Origin: Dysgonomonas sp.
GTDB taxonomy: Bacteria > Bacteroidota > Bacteroidia > Bacteroidales > Dysgonomonadaceae
Assembly: GCA_030151105.1 (NCBI GenBank)
Contig: JASLEN010000328.1
Span: forward strand, 1 to 30,751
DNA length: 30,751 bases
Direction: 5' to 3'
Positions 17,887-26,448 of the stretch are shown in pieces. Below the pieces are notes generated by a model. It saw only the letters and a list, made by a program, of their open reading frames with translations. It did not search any database and was not told the origin of the DNA. Position numbers and translations under genes: made by a program. Within the stretch, counting starts at the first letter, position 1; each line of letters opens with the position of its first letter.

Positions 17887-19122
17887 TCATTTCAAATTTT
17901 TATAACGCACTAATGCCTCTAGATAGTAATAGTCAGCATAGGTAAGTGGCACATCTATTTCATTTTTGTGGGGTATACTTCCAACGCTATGCTTAAGAAT
18001 GAAGCATTTATTATCGCCCAACTCTGCACGATATTCAGGAGATGACAAAGAGTGAAGCATCTCAATAGCTTTTTCTCGATAAGGTTTGTCTGGCAAAAAC
18101 GTTGCTAGTTCAAACAAAGCTGAACAAGTAACAGCAGCTGCAGATACATCCTTTAATGTTTCTCCAGCAAACTCCACAGCATACGATTTTCCTTGGGGGG
18201 TATAACCTTCTTGACCAACATTAAAATCCCACAGAGGAATTAAGTCGCTCGGCAAATGTTCTAAATACCAGTCTGCCATATTAGCTGCAGCGTTTAGGTA
18301 TTCTTTGATGCCCGTTTCACGATACATCATACTGTATCCGTAGATAGCCCATGCCTGACCACGTGCCCAAGTAGAATTGTCAGCATAGCCTTGACATGTG
18401 CCTTGAAACTTTACTGCTCCCGAAATAGTATCATAATCTACCACATGATAACTACTATAATCATCACGAAAATGGTATTTGAGAGTCGTATTGGCGTGTG
18501 TAACAGCAATATCCTTGTACTTATTATCTCTAGCTAATTTTGAACCTTGAGTCAATAACTCTAGGTTCATCATATTATCTATAATAACAGGATAAAACCA
18601 CTCGATGAGTGTATCACTCCAAGCTGTACGATAGTTCCAAGACTTGATTGCTTTTGTATTTTCAGAATATCTGCTAGCTAACGATGCTGCACTTGTAATC
18701 AAGATACTATCATACTCTGCTTTTGGAGCCAACCTTTTCGCATTTCCATAGCTACAGTACATCATAAAACCTAGATCATGATGACCAGTAAAGGTTTTGA
18801 GTGGTTCAAGAGAGTTAGTCCATTTTTCCGCTTCGGTTTTCCAATGCTCCTCATTTGTCAATTCGTACAAGTACCACAATGTACCAGGAAAAAAACCAGG
18901 TGTCCAATCATACATTCCTGTAGTTTGAAGCTCACCTTTGGAATTTATAGTTCTAGGATAGTTCTTGCCTGTTGGCTCTCCAACCTGTTTTAACATCAAG
19001 TTAGTTTGGTCGCTTGCAAACTGTATATTATTCTTGATAAATTCTTGTTTTCTATCAGTACAAGAAAAGAAAATGGTAGTTGCAGATATAAATATAATGC
19101 CCAGTAATAATTTGTAATTCAT
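17887..19122 (-). CDS. GH88 unsaturated glucuronyl hydrolase (lipoprotein)
   Basis: This 411-residue protein has a lipobox FFSC (Cys21), an (alpha/alpha)6-barrel-type sequence, and GH88 landmarks. These are DWTPGFFPGTLWYLYE (72-87), HHDLGFMMY with Asp116, and VIIDNMMNLELL with Asp182, plus STWARGQAWAIYGY. The two Asp residues match the pair used for hydration-driven cleavage in this family. It removes 4,5-unsaturated glucuronate from the non-reducing end of oligosaccharides made by polysaccharide lyases. It lies 51 bp downstream of the DUF2264 gene and probably shares its transcript. No lyase is encoded in the window, so that step must be supplied elsewhere. It is probably surface or periplasmic-membrane anchored. 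Confidence 0.92.
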   Translation of the reverse strand: MNYKLLLGIIFISATTIFFSCTDRKQEFIKNNIQFASDQTNLMLKQVGEPTGKNYPRTINSKGELQTTGMYDWTPGFFPGTLWYLYELTNEEHWKTEAEKWTNSLEPLKTFTGHHDLGFMMYCSYGNAKRLAPKAEYDSILITSAASLASRYSENTKAIKSWNYRTAWSDTLIEWFYPVIIDNMMNLELLTQGSKLARDNKYKDIAVTHANTTLKYHFRDDYSSYHVVDYDTISGAVKFQGTCQGYADNSTWARGQAWAIYGYSMMYRETGIKEYLNAAANMADWYLEHLPSDLIPLWDFNVGQEGYTPQGKSYAVEFAGETLKDVSAAAVTCSALFELATFLPDKPYREKAIEMLHSLSSPEYRAELGDNKCFILKHSVGSIPHKNEIDVPLTYADYYYLEALVRYKNLK

Positions 19123-19173
19123 AAGTATAACTATTATTGATTATTTTTCAAATTTCATGTTGATAAATCCCTT

Positions 19174-20412
19174 TTATTCGCTTTTGAGCGAAACATTATA
19201 ATCTTTAGGAAATTCTTTGCCACTCCATGCTTTTTTAGAAGTCCAATCTTCTTCGGGTGACGTCCAGAAGTTTGCATTAGCAGGAAGACCTAAAGGTAGA
19301 AAAACAAGAGAGGTCAGATATAAACTTCCATTATTAGTATAATAATCAGCTAAAGAGTCTTGCTGCCCTACAAATCCTAGTGTCAAATAATTGTCAGGAG
19401 TAAAAACTTTATCATTATTAAACATATTTTTCATTACCGAAGTAAGAGCACCACGGACTTGTCCATCAGACATACCCTTTGGCAATTCATATTTCCATGC
19501 TGCAAGTGCTAAGGTTTGAAAAGCTCCCATACGATAAGTTATCGAACGTCCAATAGGAGGGAAAGTTCCTTCTGGCGAAATCAGCCTCTCAAGATGGCTA
19601 TTGAAACGTTGCATTCTTTTAAGAGCCAAACTAAATCCTGGTGCTTCTCCTTGACCTTTGGTCTCTAGCACCTCTAAGCCTTCAACCATCATTGGATGTA
19701 TAACAAATGAATTGTAATAATCGAGAGCAAAGTGCGAACCATCATTATAGAATCCATCACCTACATACCACTCATTGAGCTTGCGAAACGAGGTACGCAA
19801 TACATAGCCATCTGCCTCCTCGCCTATAGATAGAAGAAAGGCTTCGATACTAGCTCTGAACAACAGCCAGTTGTTATAAGCAGGACGTATTTTTCTTAGC
19901 TTCTTAAATTCTTGAATATATCTTTCTTTTGTTACATCTGGCAAAGCATTCCAAATAGATTCAGGTGCTCTAATAAAGCTCACCGCAATATAAGCTGCAT
20001 CTACCAAGGTCTGTGAACTTTTGGAATCCCACCCCAAGTAATCTGCATTCTCAGGATCTACAGCATTCGCATAACTTTTCAGTGCCCATTCTCTTAGCTG
20101 TTTTCGCTGTTTCCCCTCTTGGGTATTATCATCTGGCAAACTGAGCCAAGGTGTTATCCCTGCCATCAGGCGACCAAATGCTTCCATATAGGTTACTTTG
20201 ACATCTCTATTATCCCATGTAGGACTAACTATTACGGTCATTTGTTTTTGGAGCTCTCCCTTACTCATATTTTCTAATATAGGCTGAGAGATTTTGTAGC
20301 AGAGTTTTGTCCAATATTCTCTATCTGCATTCTCTTTTTCTGCGGGGTTTACTCCCATTACTGCAAGTGGCATTATTGCCAAAAGCAGTAAAAATTTAAA
20401 TTGTGTTTTCAT
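19174..20412 (-). CDS. DUF2264 family protein (GH154-like, possible beta-glucuronidase)
   Basis: This 412-residue protein has a signal peptide (1-20) and the DUF2264 pattern: YMEAFGRLMAGITPWL (about 75-90), NNWLLFRASIEAFLL, WYVGDGFYNDGSHFALDYYN, and SPEGTFPPIGRSITYR. From memory, part of DUF2264 is now classed as glycoside hydrolase family 154, with beta-glucuronidase activity described for a Bacteroides member; I could not check this here. Its pairing with GH88 supports a glucuronate-containing substrate. The 258-bp gap to susD is full of palindromes and may give it its own promoter. Confidence 0.85.
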   Translation of the reverse strand: MKTQFKFLLLLAIMPLAVMGVNPAEKENADREYWTKLCYKISQPILENMSKGELQKQMTVIVSPTWDNRDVKVTYMEAFGRLMAGITPWLSLPDDNTQEGKQRKQLREWALKSYANAVDPENADYLGWDSKSSQTLVDAAYIAVSFIRAPESIWNALPDVTKERYIQEFKKLRKIRPAYNNWLLFRASIEAFLLSIGEEADGYVLRTSFRKLNEWYVGDGFYNDGSHFALDYYNSFVIHPMMVEGLEVLETKGQGEAPGFSLALKRMQRFNSHLERLISPEGTFPPIGRSITYRMGAFQTLALAAWKYELPKGMSDGQVRGALTSVMKNMFNNDKVFTPDNYLTLGFVGQQDSLADYYTNNGSLYLTSLVFLPLGLPANANFWTSPEEDWTSKKAWSGKEFPKDYNVSLKSE

Positions 20413-20454
20413 GTTAACTTGTTTTGAATTTAGATCATTTCATCATAGACATGA

Positions 20455-20478
20455 CTCTTTGTTTGCGCAAACAAAGAG
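20455..20478. promoter_or_regulatory. 24-bp perfect palindrome just downstream of the DUF2264 promoter
   Basis: The half-site CTCTTTGTTTGC is followed immediately by its exact reverse complement, with the centre between 20466 and 20467. On the minus strand it begins about 8 bases after the TATGTTTG -7 motif (20494-20487), so it would cover the transcription start and lies 42 nt before the DUF2264 ATG. It could be an operator or a stabilising 5' hairpin. The central TTTGCGCAAA also occurs at 29178-29187. Confidence 0.5.
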
Positions 20479-20616
20479 CATTCTAACAAACATACATATT
20501 TAATTTTCATAACTATCTGATAAGAACTATATCTTTTTTCATCATACTTTTGCTTTTGAATAAGATTAAATTTATCGGATAAAAGCGAATCTCAAATATG
20601 CAGATTTGTTAGAATG
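20479..20616. repeat. 138-bp segment bounded by a 12-bp inverted repeat
   Basis: CATTCTAACAAA at 20479-20490 and its exact reverse complement at 20605-20616 bound a gene-free segment between susD and the DUF2264 gene. Inside is TACTTTTG at 20545-20552, a plus-strand -7-like motif that points away from DUF2264. Each repeat abuts a longer hairpin: the 24-bp palindrome on one side and the susD terminator on the other. Confidence 0.5.
20487..20494 (-). promoter_or_regulatory. Putative -7 element for the DUF2264-GH88 unit
   Basis: The minus strand reads TATGTTTG, a match to TAnnTTTG, about 75 nt upstream of the DUF2264 start. No convincing -33 element is visible, so it may need an activator. Confidence 0.4.
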
Positions 20617-20617
20617 A

Positions 20618-20655
20618 AATATCCCTTACAAAAGGTACGTCTTGTAAGGGATATT
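20618..20655 (-). terminator. Hairpin terminator after susCD
   Basis: AATATCCCTTACAA (20618-20631) pairs with TTGTAAGGGATATT (20642-20655): 14 bp with a 10-nt loop, beginning 15 bp after the susD stop. Read on the minus strand it ends in TTTCATTCT. It probably limits or terminates transcription so that the downstream enzymes are expressed less or separately. Confidence 0.75.
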
Positions 20656-20670
20656 CTTATAAAGAATGAC

Positions 20671-22419
20671 TTAATCTTGCCAAAGTGGATTTTGAGTCAA
20701 ATTAGAGTTCATTTCAACTTCTTTGCGAGGTATAGGCCAATGATAGGTTTTTTCTCCAGCCCATGTGTAGCTATAAGATTTTGTTCCCCACATTTGCTTT
20801 AAGCCAGAGCCTTTAAAAACCTTGCTATCCTGAAGACTTTTCCATCTCAACTCATCAAAAAAGACTGTTCCTTCTCCAGCAAGTTCCCATCTTTTTTCAT
20901 TTTGTATTCGTGTTCTAAGATTGGCTTGTCCTGTTACCTGAGTATCTGCATTACTATCCAACAAGGCTATACCCGCTCTTGCTCTCACCATATTTACATA
21001 AGTGACAGCTTCTCCTGTTTTGCCTTGCTCATTTAAGGCTTCAGCTAAGGCAAGTAGAATGTCAGCATAACGTATGATTGGGAAATCAATAGGAGAATAA
21101 CTTCTATTAGGAATTTCGGATGCTCCTTCTGCTACAAACTTTCTGAATAAGTAGTAGAATCTATTATTTGTATCTGTCCTCAGGTCAAATGGTTCTGCAA
21201 CATCAGTTTTATATGGCCATCTGAGCGTGAATAGCTGATCTTGTCCATTCAAAACTCCGATATATTTTGAGTATGGAGTGATGATTGTTTGCTGTAAACG
21301 GGGATCCCTATTATTATAAGCTGTCAAGATTCTAGCTTCGTTACCATTTGGTAAGTATTTTGTAATATCAGCTTTTTGTTCTTTAGCCAATTTGTCTAAT
21401 TCTGCTTGAGTTAACCCATCTCTATAGAAATATACAGCACGAGCATCGACATTCATTTCATTAAATCCTGGTATATAGTCGTTCCAGTTGAATTTTTTAC
21501 CCTCAATAGTTTCGTACGTATCGACGAAGTCAGTTGAAGGTAGGTAGGTATTCCAACATGAACCATATGTAACTCTACTTCCATATCTAAAGCTAATTTC
21601 ATTTCCATATCCAGAAAGCCCTAGATATTGAATAGAAAAAATTGCCTCATCGCTTTGCTCGTTCACTTCTTTGAATAACTCTTTGTAGCCCCCTGTAAAG
21701 AGTGCATGTCCAGCCTTACCTACTTCTTTAAAATCTGCTTCTGCCTTAGCCCACTCTTTTTTCCACAAATACACTTTCCCACGCAGAGCATATGCAGTTG
21801 ATTTGGTTACTCGACCAAAATTGGCATCTCCTTTTTTATACTTAGAAGGTAGGTTTGTCTCATTGATACAATCTGTTAAATCATTAAGGATTGCCTCCCA
21901 TATTTTCTCTTCAGATTCAGCACCTTGTGTACATTCATCTAGCTCAATAGGTACAAGATACAAGGGAACACCTTTGTACACCATATTTAGTTTATAATAG
22001 GCAAACGCTCTCAAAAACTTAGATTCTGCCATAAGACGATTGTATTTTTCTGAAGATAAGTTTGCTTTATGCAGGTTTGCTATTGCGTCATTTGCTCTAT
22101 GAATCATCGTGTAGTTAGCTTGCCAGTATCCAGAAAACATACCATTTCCAGTAGTTGCCTTATCTTGTAATAGAGCATGATCGGCGTCGCGAACATCGGC
22201 AGAAGGACCATAAGAGTCAAATGAATAGTGAGCTCCTATATATTCATTTTTTAGTTGAGCATATATACCATTTACTCCTTTGTCTGCCAGATTCTCATTA
22301 AGCCACATGTTCTCACTACCTAATGACCCCCAAGGGGATACATCCAGAAGGTCACCTCTGCAGCTTGCTAAGATAATGAGTATTAAACCTATTGTTATAT
22401 TATATACTGTTCGTTTCAT
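20671..22419 (-). CDS. susD: SusD-like glycan-binding lipoprotein
   Basis: This 582-residue RagB/SusD-family protein has lipobox LASC (Cys20) and the family order. An N-terminal helical TPR region carries NDAIANLH, ESKFLRAFAYYKL and RGKVYLWKKEWAKAEADF. A C-terminal part carries FPIIRYADILLALAEALNEQG, VRARAG and ELAGEGTVFFDELRW. It caps the SusC barrel and captures oligosaccharide at the cell surface. It starts 15 bp after the susC stop and is clearly cotranscribed with it. The neighbouring GH88 and GH154-like genes suggest a uronic-acid-containing ligand. Confidence 0.97.
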   Translation of the reverse strand: MKRTVYNITIGLILIILASCRGDLLDVSPWGSLGSENMWLNENLADKGVNGIYAQLKNEYIGAHYSFDSYGPSADVRDADHALLQDKATTGNGMFSGYWQANYTMIHRANDAIANLHKANLSSEKYNRLMAESKFLRAFAYYKLNMVYKGVPLYLVPIELDECTQGAESEEKIWEAILNDLTDCINETNLPSKYKKGDANFGRVTKSTAYALRGKVYLWKKEWAKAEADFKEVGKAGHALFTGGYKELFKEVNEQSDEAIFSIQYLGLSGYGNEISFRYGSRVTYGSCWNTYLPSTDFVDTYETIEGKKFNWNDYIPGFNEMNVDARAVYFYRDGLTQAELDKLAKEQKADITKYLPNGNEARILTAYNNRDPRLQQTIITPYSKYIGVLNGQDQLFTLRWPYKTDVAEPFDLRTDTNNRFYYLFRKFVAEGASEIPNRSYSPIDFPIIRYADILLALAEALNEQGKTGEAVTYVNMVRARAGIALLDSNADTQVTGQANLRTRIQNEKRWELAGEGTVFFDELRWKSLQDSKVFKGSGLKQMWGTKSYSYTWAGEKTYHWPIPRKEVEMNSNLTQNPLWQD

Positions 22420-22434
22420 AATAATTCTTATTTA

Positions 22435-25400
22435 TTAAAATGTAGCATTAACACCAAATGAAATTTGTTTAGCAGATGTATATTTAGGAGAAGAACCCAT
22501 TTCTGGATCTTGACCAGGGAACGATGTAATTGTCCATAGATTTTCTCCAGAGAAGTAGAAACGAAGATTTTCTACAAAATACTTTCTAGTAAACTTGCTT
22601 GGTATGGTGTATCCAATTGTTAGATTTTTAAGTTTTAAATAATTTCCATTGAACAAATAGTTAGAACTCGCAACAGTATTTTGAGAGCCAGATTCGCCAT
22701 TTGTTAGTCTAGGATATTTTGCATCAATATTTGTACGCGGATCATCAGGATTCTCAGGATTGTAGAAGTAATGATCATCTGCAATATCTTGAGGTATTGC
22801 AAGCCCTACTCTTGTTGCAGTAGTATTGTATCCTGATGTTGATCCCCAATACAATTCAAAACCTGCTTGTCCTGCCCAGTTCATAGAGAAGTCTATACCT
22901 TTCCATGCAGCACCTAGTTGCATTCCAAAGTTATATTTGGGAATATGATTTACCTTCTGAAATCTATTATCATTTGCATTTCCATAAGTGCCATCCCCAT
23001 TATGATCTGCAAATATCATATCTCCATACCAAATCTTATCTTTACCTACTGTTTTGTTTGGTTCAAATTTATAGCCTGCAGTTATCATTGCATTCAACCA
23101 TTCCATATCTTTTTCTGTTCGGATGATTCCGTCTCGAGGTCCCCCATTGATATTTACAGTTCCATCTCCGTTGAAGTAAGTTTGGTTTCCTGTATATCTA
23201 TCAAGCAAATAATACTCATTGAAAAGCTTGCCTTCTACAATGCGTTGAACACCACCTGTTGAAACATCACCTAGATTAGACTTATATACTTCATTGCCAT
23301 TTTCGTCTATCACCCAGCCTGCATTGTATTTTCCTTTATAGCCTGTGAGTTCATTTTTTATATACGTAAAGTTTCCTCCTATGTAATACTCAAGTTCTCC
23401 TATCCTATCATTCCATTTCAAAGAAAGCTCAACTCCTGTATTACGCATCTTTGCAATATTCATTCTTGGAGCTGTAACGCTACCCATTGTAAGAGGGATA
23501 TCAGGTCTGTATAAAATATCATTCGTATTTTTGATAAAGAAATCTATTTCAGCTGTTAGTCTATTTCTAAGTGTTCCAATGTCTAAACCAATATTAGTTG
23601 TGGTTGCAGATTCCCATGCTAGAGAGCTATTTGCAATGCCTGTGACAGCCAATCCTGGAGCTTGAATATTACCAAAGGCATTATTTACCGAATTGTAGGT
23701 TGCTTGTGATTCATAGTCTCCGATTTCAGCTGTATATCCTAATTTACCCCATGATAGACGGAGTTTAAGATTGTCTAAATACGATTTTGTATTTGACATG
23801 AAATCTTCTTCTGAAATTCTCCAAGCCGCAGAAGCTGCAGGAAAATTTCCCCACTTTGTGTTTGGTCCAAATCTAGAACTTCCATCTCGTCTAAAGTTTG
23901 CTTCTAACAAATATCTGGATTTATAGCCATAGTTTACACGTCCAAAAAATGAACGCATAGCTCTATCGGTAGATCCTCCTCCAATACTTTGCATTTCGGT
24001 GGCAGAACCAGGAGTTGTGATACTAGAGTCAATCAACCCTTTTTTAGATCCACTATTGGTTTGCTCATAGTAGTAATACTCATTATATCCTAATATTGCC
24101 CCTAAGTCATGATCTTTATTGATTGTAGTATTGTACCGTAATAGGTGCTCTATGGTATATGAATAGTTTGAATAATTACTAAATGAAGTTCCTAAATTAT
24201 CTGGAGTGGTACCTGGATCTGTAATAGTTCCGTCACTAAATTTACTTGTTACTAATGGTACATCCCAGCTCCTAATATCATCCCAACGCCTTTGGTGGTT
24301 GAAATTGAAGTCCCATGCAAGTCCTTTTATAAATTCAACCTTAGAGAATAAGGTTGTATTAAATCTAGACTGTCTATCTTTTCCAGAACGTCTGTTCAAA
24401 AATGATAAAATATTGTTTGCTGTGGCACTCTCTTCTGGAGCTTCAGGATATCCATATTTACCATCATACATAGGATATAGACCAGGAGTAGTTTGGCGCA
24501 AAAAGTTATTAGCATTATCAAAGTTTGCCATCTGTTTATTCCTTGTTGATGCGTAAGTCTGAGTTCCTACAGTCAACCATGATGTAACTTTGGATTGCAA
24601 GTTGATACGAACATTATATTGTTCAATTCCTGTATTCTCTACCAAACCTGGGTTTTTTAAGTAACCAGTAGATAGTAGATAACTCGTTTTATCATTACCT
24701 CCATTCACAGATAGGTTGTGCTGTTGTGTCCATCGTGTACCAAATAATGCATCCTGCCAATTGGTATTTGGGTATGCAATATAGTTTGGAACTCCATGCT
24801 CATTTAATCCGTTAGGATTAGCTTCTGCAGCACGCCATGCATCTATTGTACTTTGGTTGAAGTTTGGCTTTTGTCCAATATTTACTAGCGACTCATTCAT
24901 TAACTCCATGTAGTCACCATAGTTAGTTACTGCTTTCAGCAAATTTGTAGGCTTGTTATAGGCAAAGTTTCCAGTGTACCTAACATTTACACGTCCATCT
25001 TTATTCCCTTTCTTTGTTGTAATCAAGATAACTCCATGTGCTCCTTGTGCTCCATATATAGCTGCCGATGCGGCATCTCTAAGCACAGAGATTGACTCGA
25101 TGTCTTGTGGATTCACAGCATCCATAATTCCAGGCATTCCATCAATAATTATGAGTGGTGATGTGTTATTGATAGAACCTACACCGCGGACCTTGATTGA
25201 TGATCCATCAGAGCCTGGAGCTCCTGAAGATTGGTTCACTTGTACACCAGCGCTAAGACCTGAAAGTGCTCCCGAAACGGTTGTTAAGGGTCTAGAAGCC
25301 GCTTGTTCTGCAAACTCGATCGAAGATACTGTTCCAGAAACGTTCACTTTTTTCTGTACGGCATACCCCACCACTACATATTCCTCTAGTACATTATCAG

Positions 25401-25773
25401 TACTCTTTAGAATAATAGTTAAATCTTTTTGATCAGTTACTTTAATTTCTTGAGTCACATAGCCTATATAGCTAACAACGAGTGTAACTTTGTCAGAAGA
25501 GACGTCGATATTGAATTTTCCATCAATATCCGTCATATTACCTGTTGTTGTGCCTTTTACAGAAACACTAACGCCAATAAGAGGTTCTTGATGTTCGTCA
25601 TAAACTACACCTGTTACTTTACGGGTTTCTTGCAAGGCATAAAGTTCAGTTGTACTAGTTTGAGCTATATTTGTTTTCGCATGGAGTGTGCAAGTCCATG
25701 GCATAAGCAAATAAGTCAAAGCAAATGCAAAGCCCTTAATGAAGGTGCTTTTCTTCAATGATTTTTCTTTCAT
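22435..25773 (-). CDS. susC: SusC-like TonB-dependent oligosaccharide transporter
   Basis: This 1112-residue SusC/RagA-family protein has a signal peptide (about 1-32) and a carboxypeptidase-regulatory-like domain (about 52-125) containing DEHQEPLIGVSVSVKGT. A TonB-box/plug entry YVVVGYAVQKKVNVSGTV (132-149) follows, with plug motifs VRGVGSINN and LRDAASAAIYGAQGAHGVI. The long barrel contains the SusC signature NTNWQDALF. It imports oligosaccharides with SusD. No sigma/anti-sigma or HTCS regulator gene is adjacent. Instead the promoter region holds inverted repeats next to a tyrosine recombinase gene, which suggests on/off control. Confidence 0.97.
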   Translation of the reverse strand: MKEKSLKKSTFIKGFAFALTYLLMPWTCTLHAKTNIAQTSTTELYALQETRKVTGVVYDEHQEPLIGVSVSVKGTTTGNMTDIDGKFNIDVSSDKVTLVVSYIGYVTQEIKVTDQKDLTIILKSTDNVLEEYVVVGYAVQKKVNVSGTVSSIEFAEQAASRPLTTVSGALSGLSAGVQVNQSSGAPGSDGSSIKVRGVGSINNTSPLIIIDGMPGIMDAVNPQDIESISVLRDAASAAIYGAQGAHGVILITTKKGNKDGRVNVRYTGNFAYNKPTNLLKAVTNYGDYMELMNESLVNIGQKPNFNQSTIDAWRAAEANPNGLNEHGVPNYIAYPNTNWQDALFGTRWTQQHNLSVNGGNDKTSYLLSTGYLKNPGLVENTGIEQYNVRINLQSKVTSWLTVGTQTYASTRNKQMANFDNANNFLRQTTPGLYPMYDGKYGYPEAPEESATANNILSFLNRRSGKDRQSRFNTTLFSKVEFIKGLAWDFNFNHQRRWDDIRSWDVPLVTSKFSDGTITDPGTTPDNLGTSFSNYSNYSYTIEHLLRYNTTINKDHDLGAILGYNEYYYYEQTNSGSKKGLIDSSITTPGSATEMQSIGGGSTDRAMRSFFGRVNYGYKSRYLLEANFRRDGSSRFGPNTKWGNFPAASAAWRISEEDFMSNTKSYLDNLKLRLSWGKLGYTAEIGDYESQATYNSVNNAFGNIQAPGLAVTGIANSSLAWESATTTNIGLDIGTLRNRLTAEIDFFIKNTNDILYRPDIPLTMGSVTAPRMNIAKMRNTGVELSLKWNDRIGELEYYIGGNFTYIKNELTGYKGKYNAGWVIDENGNEVYKSNLGDVSTGGVQRIVEGKLFNEYYLLDRYTGNQTYFNGDGTVNINGGPRDGIIRTEKDMEWLNAMITAGYKFEPNKTVGKDKIWYGDMIFADHNGDGTYGNANDNRFQKVNHIPKYNFGMQLGAAWKGIDFSMNWAGQAGFELYWGSTSGYNTTATRVGLAIPQDIADDHYFYNPENPDDPRTNIDAKYPRLTNGESGSQNTVASSNYLFNGNYLKLKNLTIGYTIPSKFTRKYFVENLRFYFSGENLWTITSFPGQDPEMGSSPKYTSAKQISFGVNATF

Positions 25774-25825
25774 GTTTTTTTGATTAGATTTACAATGTAT
25801 TAAGCCAATGCTTTTGATCCTAAGT

Positions 25826-25833
25826 CAAATGTA
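25826..25833 (-). promoter_or_regulatory. susC-proximal -7 promoter motif
   Basis: The minus strand reads TACATTTG, a match to TAnnTTTG, about 53 nt from the susC ATG. The -33 position has no TTTG; it is occupied by the quasi-palindrome at 25842-25858. This would suit a promoter needing an activator, or one completed by DNA inversion. Confidence 0.4.
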
Positions 25834-26056
25834 AAATCACCATCACTTTATAAGTGATTTTATACCTTTTTATTTTCTGTGCTATAGATAGTTATGTGAA
25901 TATATAGTCGTATGTGTACTAGTTGTGTAAAATCATTAATTGATATCAGGTGCAAACAGCTTACTTACAGTATATTATATCTTTATGGATTGTGACACAA
26001 ATATTTAAATGTGTATAGCCGATTATGTGTTGATTATAAATAAGTTGTAGAATGAG

Positions 26057-26083
26057 ACTAATCTTCTCAATATGAAGATTGGT
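26057..26083. repeat. Hairpin within the switch region
   Basis: ACTAATCTTC (26057-26066) and GAAGATTGGT (26074-26083) can form a 10-bp stem with one wobble pair and a 7-nt loop. A TGTGTTTTT stretch follows about 10 bases later on the plus strand, so it could end transcripts moving rightward. Its role is unknown. Confidence 0.4.
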
Positions 26084-26147
26084 TATAGTATTGTGTTTTT
26101 ATTATATTCTTATAGAAGTGTAACTTGTTCTTAAATAAGTAGAAATA

Positions 26148-26179
26148 TTGTTTATTTATTGAAATTAAGTTTATATTTG
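26148..26179 (+). promoter_or_regulatory. Bacteroidales promoter pointing away from susC
   Basis: TTG at 26148-26150, 21 bp of spacing, then TATATTTG at 26172-26179 match the -33 and -7 pattern of Bacteroidota promoters well. It lies between the two inverted-repeat sites and points toward the 3' end of the recombinase gene, with no plus-strand gene to serve. If the segment were inverted it would point at susC with a leader of roughly 105 nt. Confidence 0.5.
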
Positions 26180-26448
26180 TGTTAAGCTAATTTTACGAAT
26201 TTCTATCACTTATAAAGTGAGACTAAATCTTCGATACATTTCAATGGAGTATTATTATTCCAATTCTACTTTTCACTTCTTTTTACTATTGACTTGTTTT
26301 ATTCGTTGTCCTTTTGATAGCTTTTGCTACACTACCATCAATTTATATTTTTATTATTCATATAAGTATATAGACATATCTTTCCATTCCCCAGCTTGAA
26401 ATAGATATCATGTTGTTTGTTAGATTATTATGTGTGTTTGGAGCTGAT

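Larger units (their letters stand above)
25842..26221. repeat. Inverted-repeat pair flanking a promoter, candidate invertible switch
   Basis: Site 1 (25842-25858) contains TCACTTTATAAGTGAT; site 2 (26205-26221) contains its exact 16-nt reverse complement ATCACTTATAAAGTGA. Each site is itself nearly palindromic, with 7-bp arms around a TAT or ATA centre at site 1, and that centre gives the sites opposite orientation. Homology stops sharply outside the 16 nt. The 346 bp between them carries a plus-strand promoter. A tyrosine recombinase gene begins its 3' end 228 bp beyond site 2. Confidence 0.6.
25774..26448. other. Gene-free, repeat-rich control region upstream of susC
   Basis: These 675 bp hold no credible gene. 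They contain a susC-proximal -7 motif (25826-25833), two 16-nt inverted-repeat sites, a hairpin, an outward-facing promoter, and a near-direct repeat GAGACTAA(A)TCTTC at 26054-26066 and 26219-26232. The part from 26233 to 26448 is AT-rich with nothing I can assign. A 60-codon plus-strand frame at 26217-26399 has a low-complexity, Phe/Tyr-rich translation and is probably chance. Confidence 0.6.

Noticed and set aside
24974..25761. Plus-strand frames of 152 and 110 codons opposite susC
   Set aside because: They mirror the conserved SusC plug region; compositions are Cys/Pro/Ser-rich as expected for antisense frames.
26217..26399. 60-codon plus-strand frame downstream of the outward-facing promoter
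   Set aside because: The translation is low-complexity and rich in Phe and Tyr, has no start signal, and overlaps inverted-repeat site 2; probably chance in AT-rich DNA.
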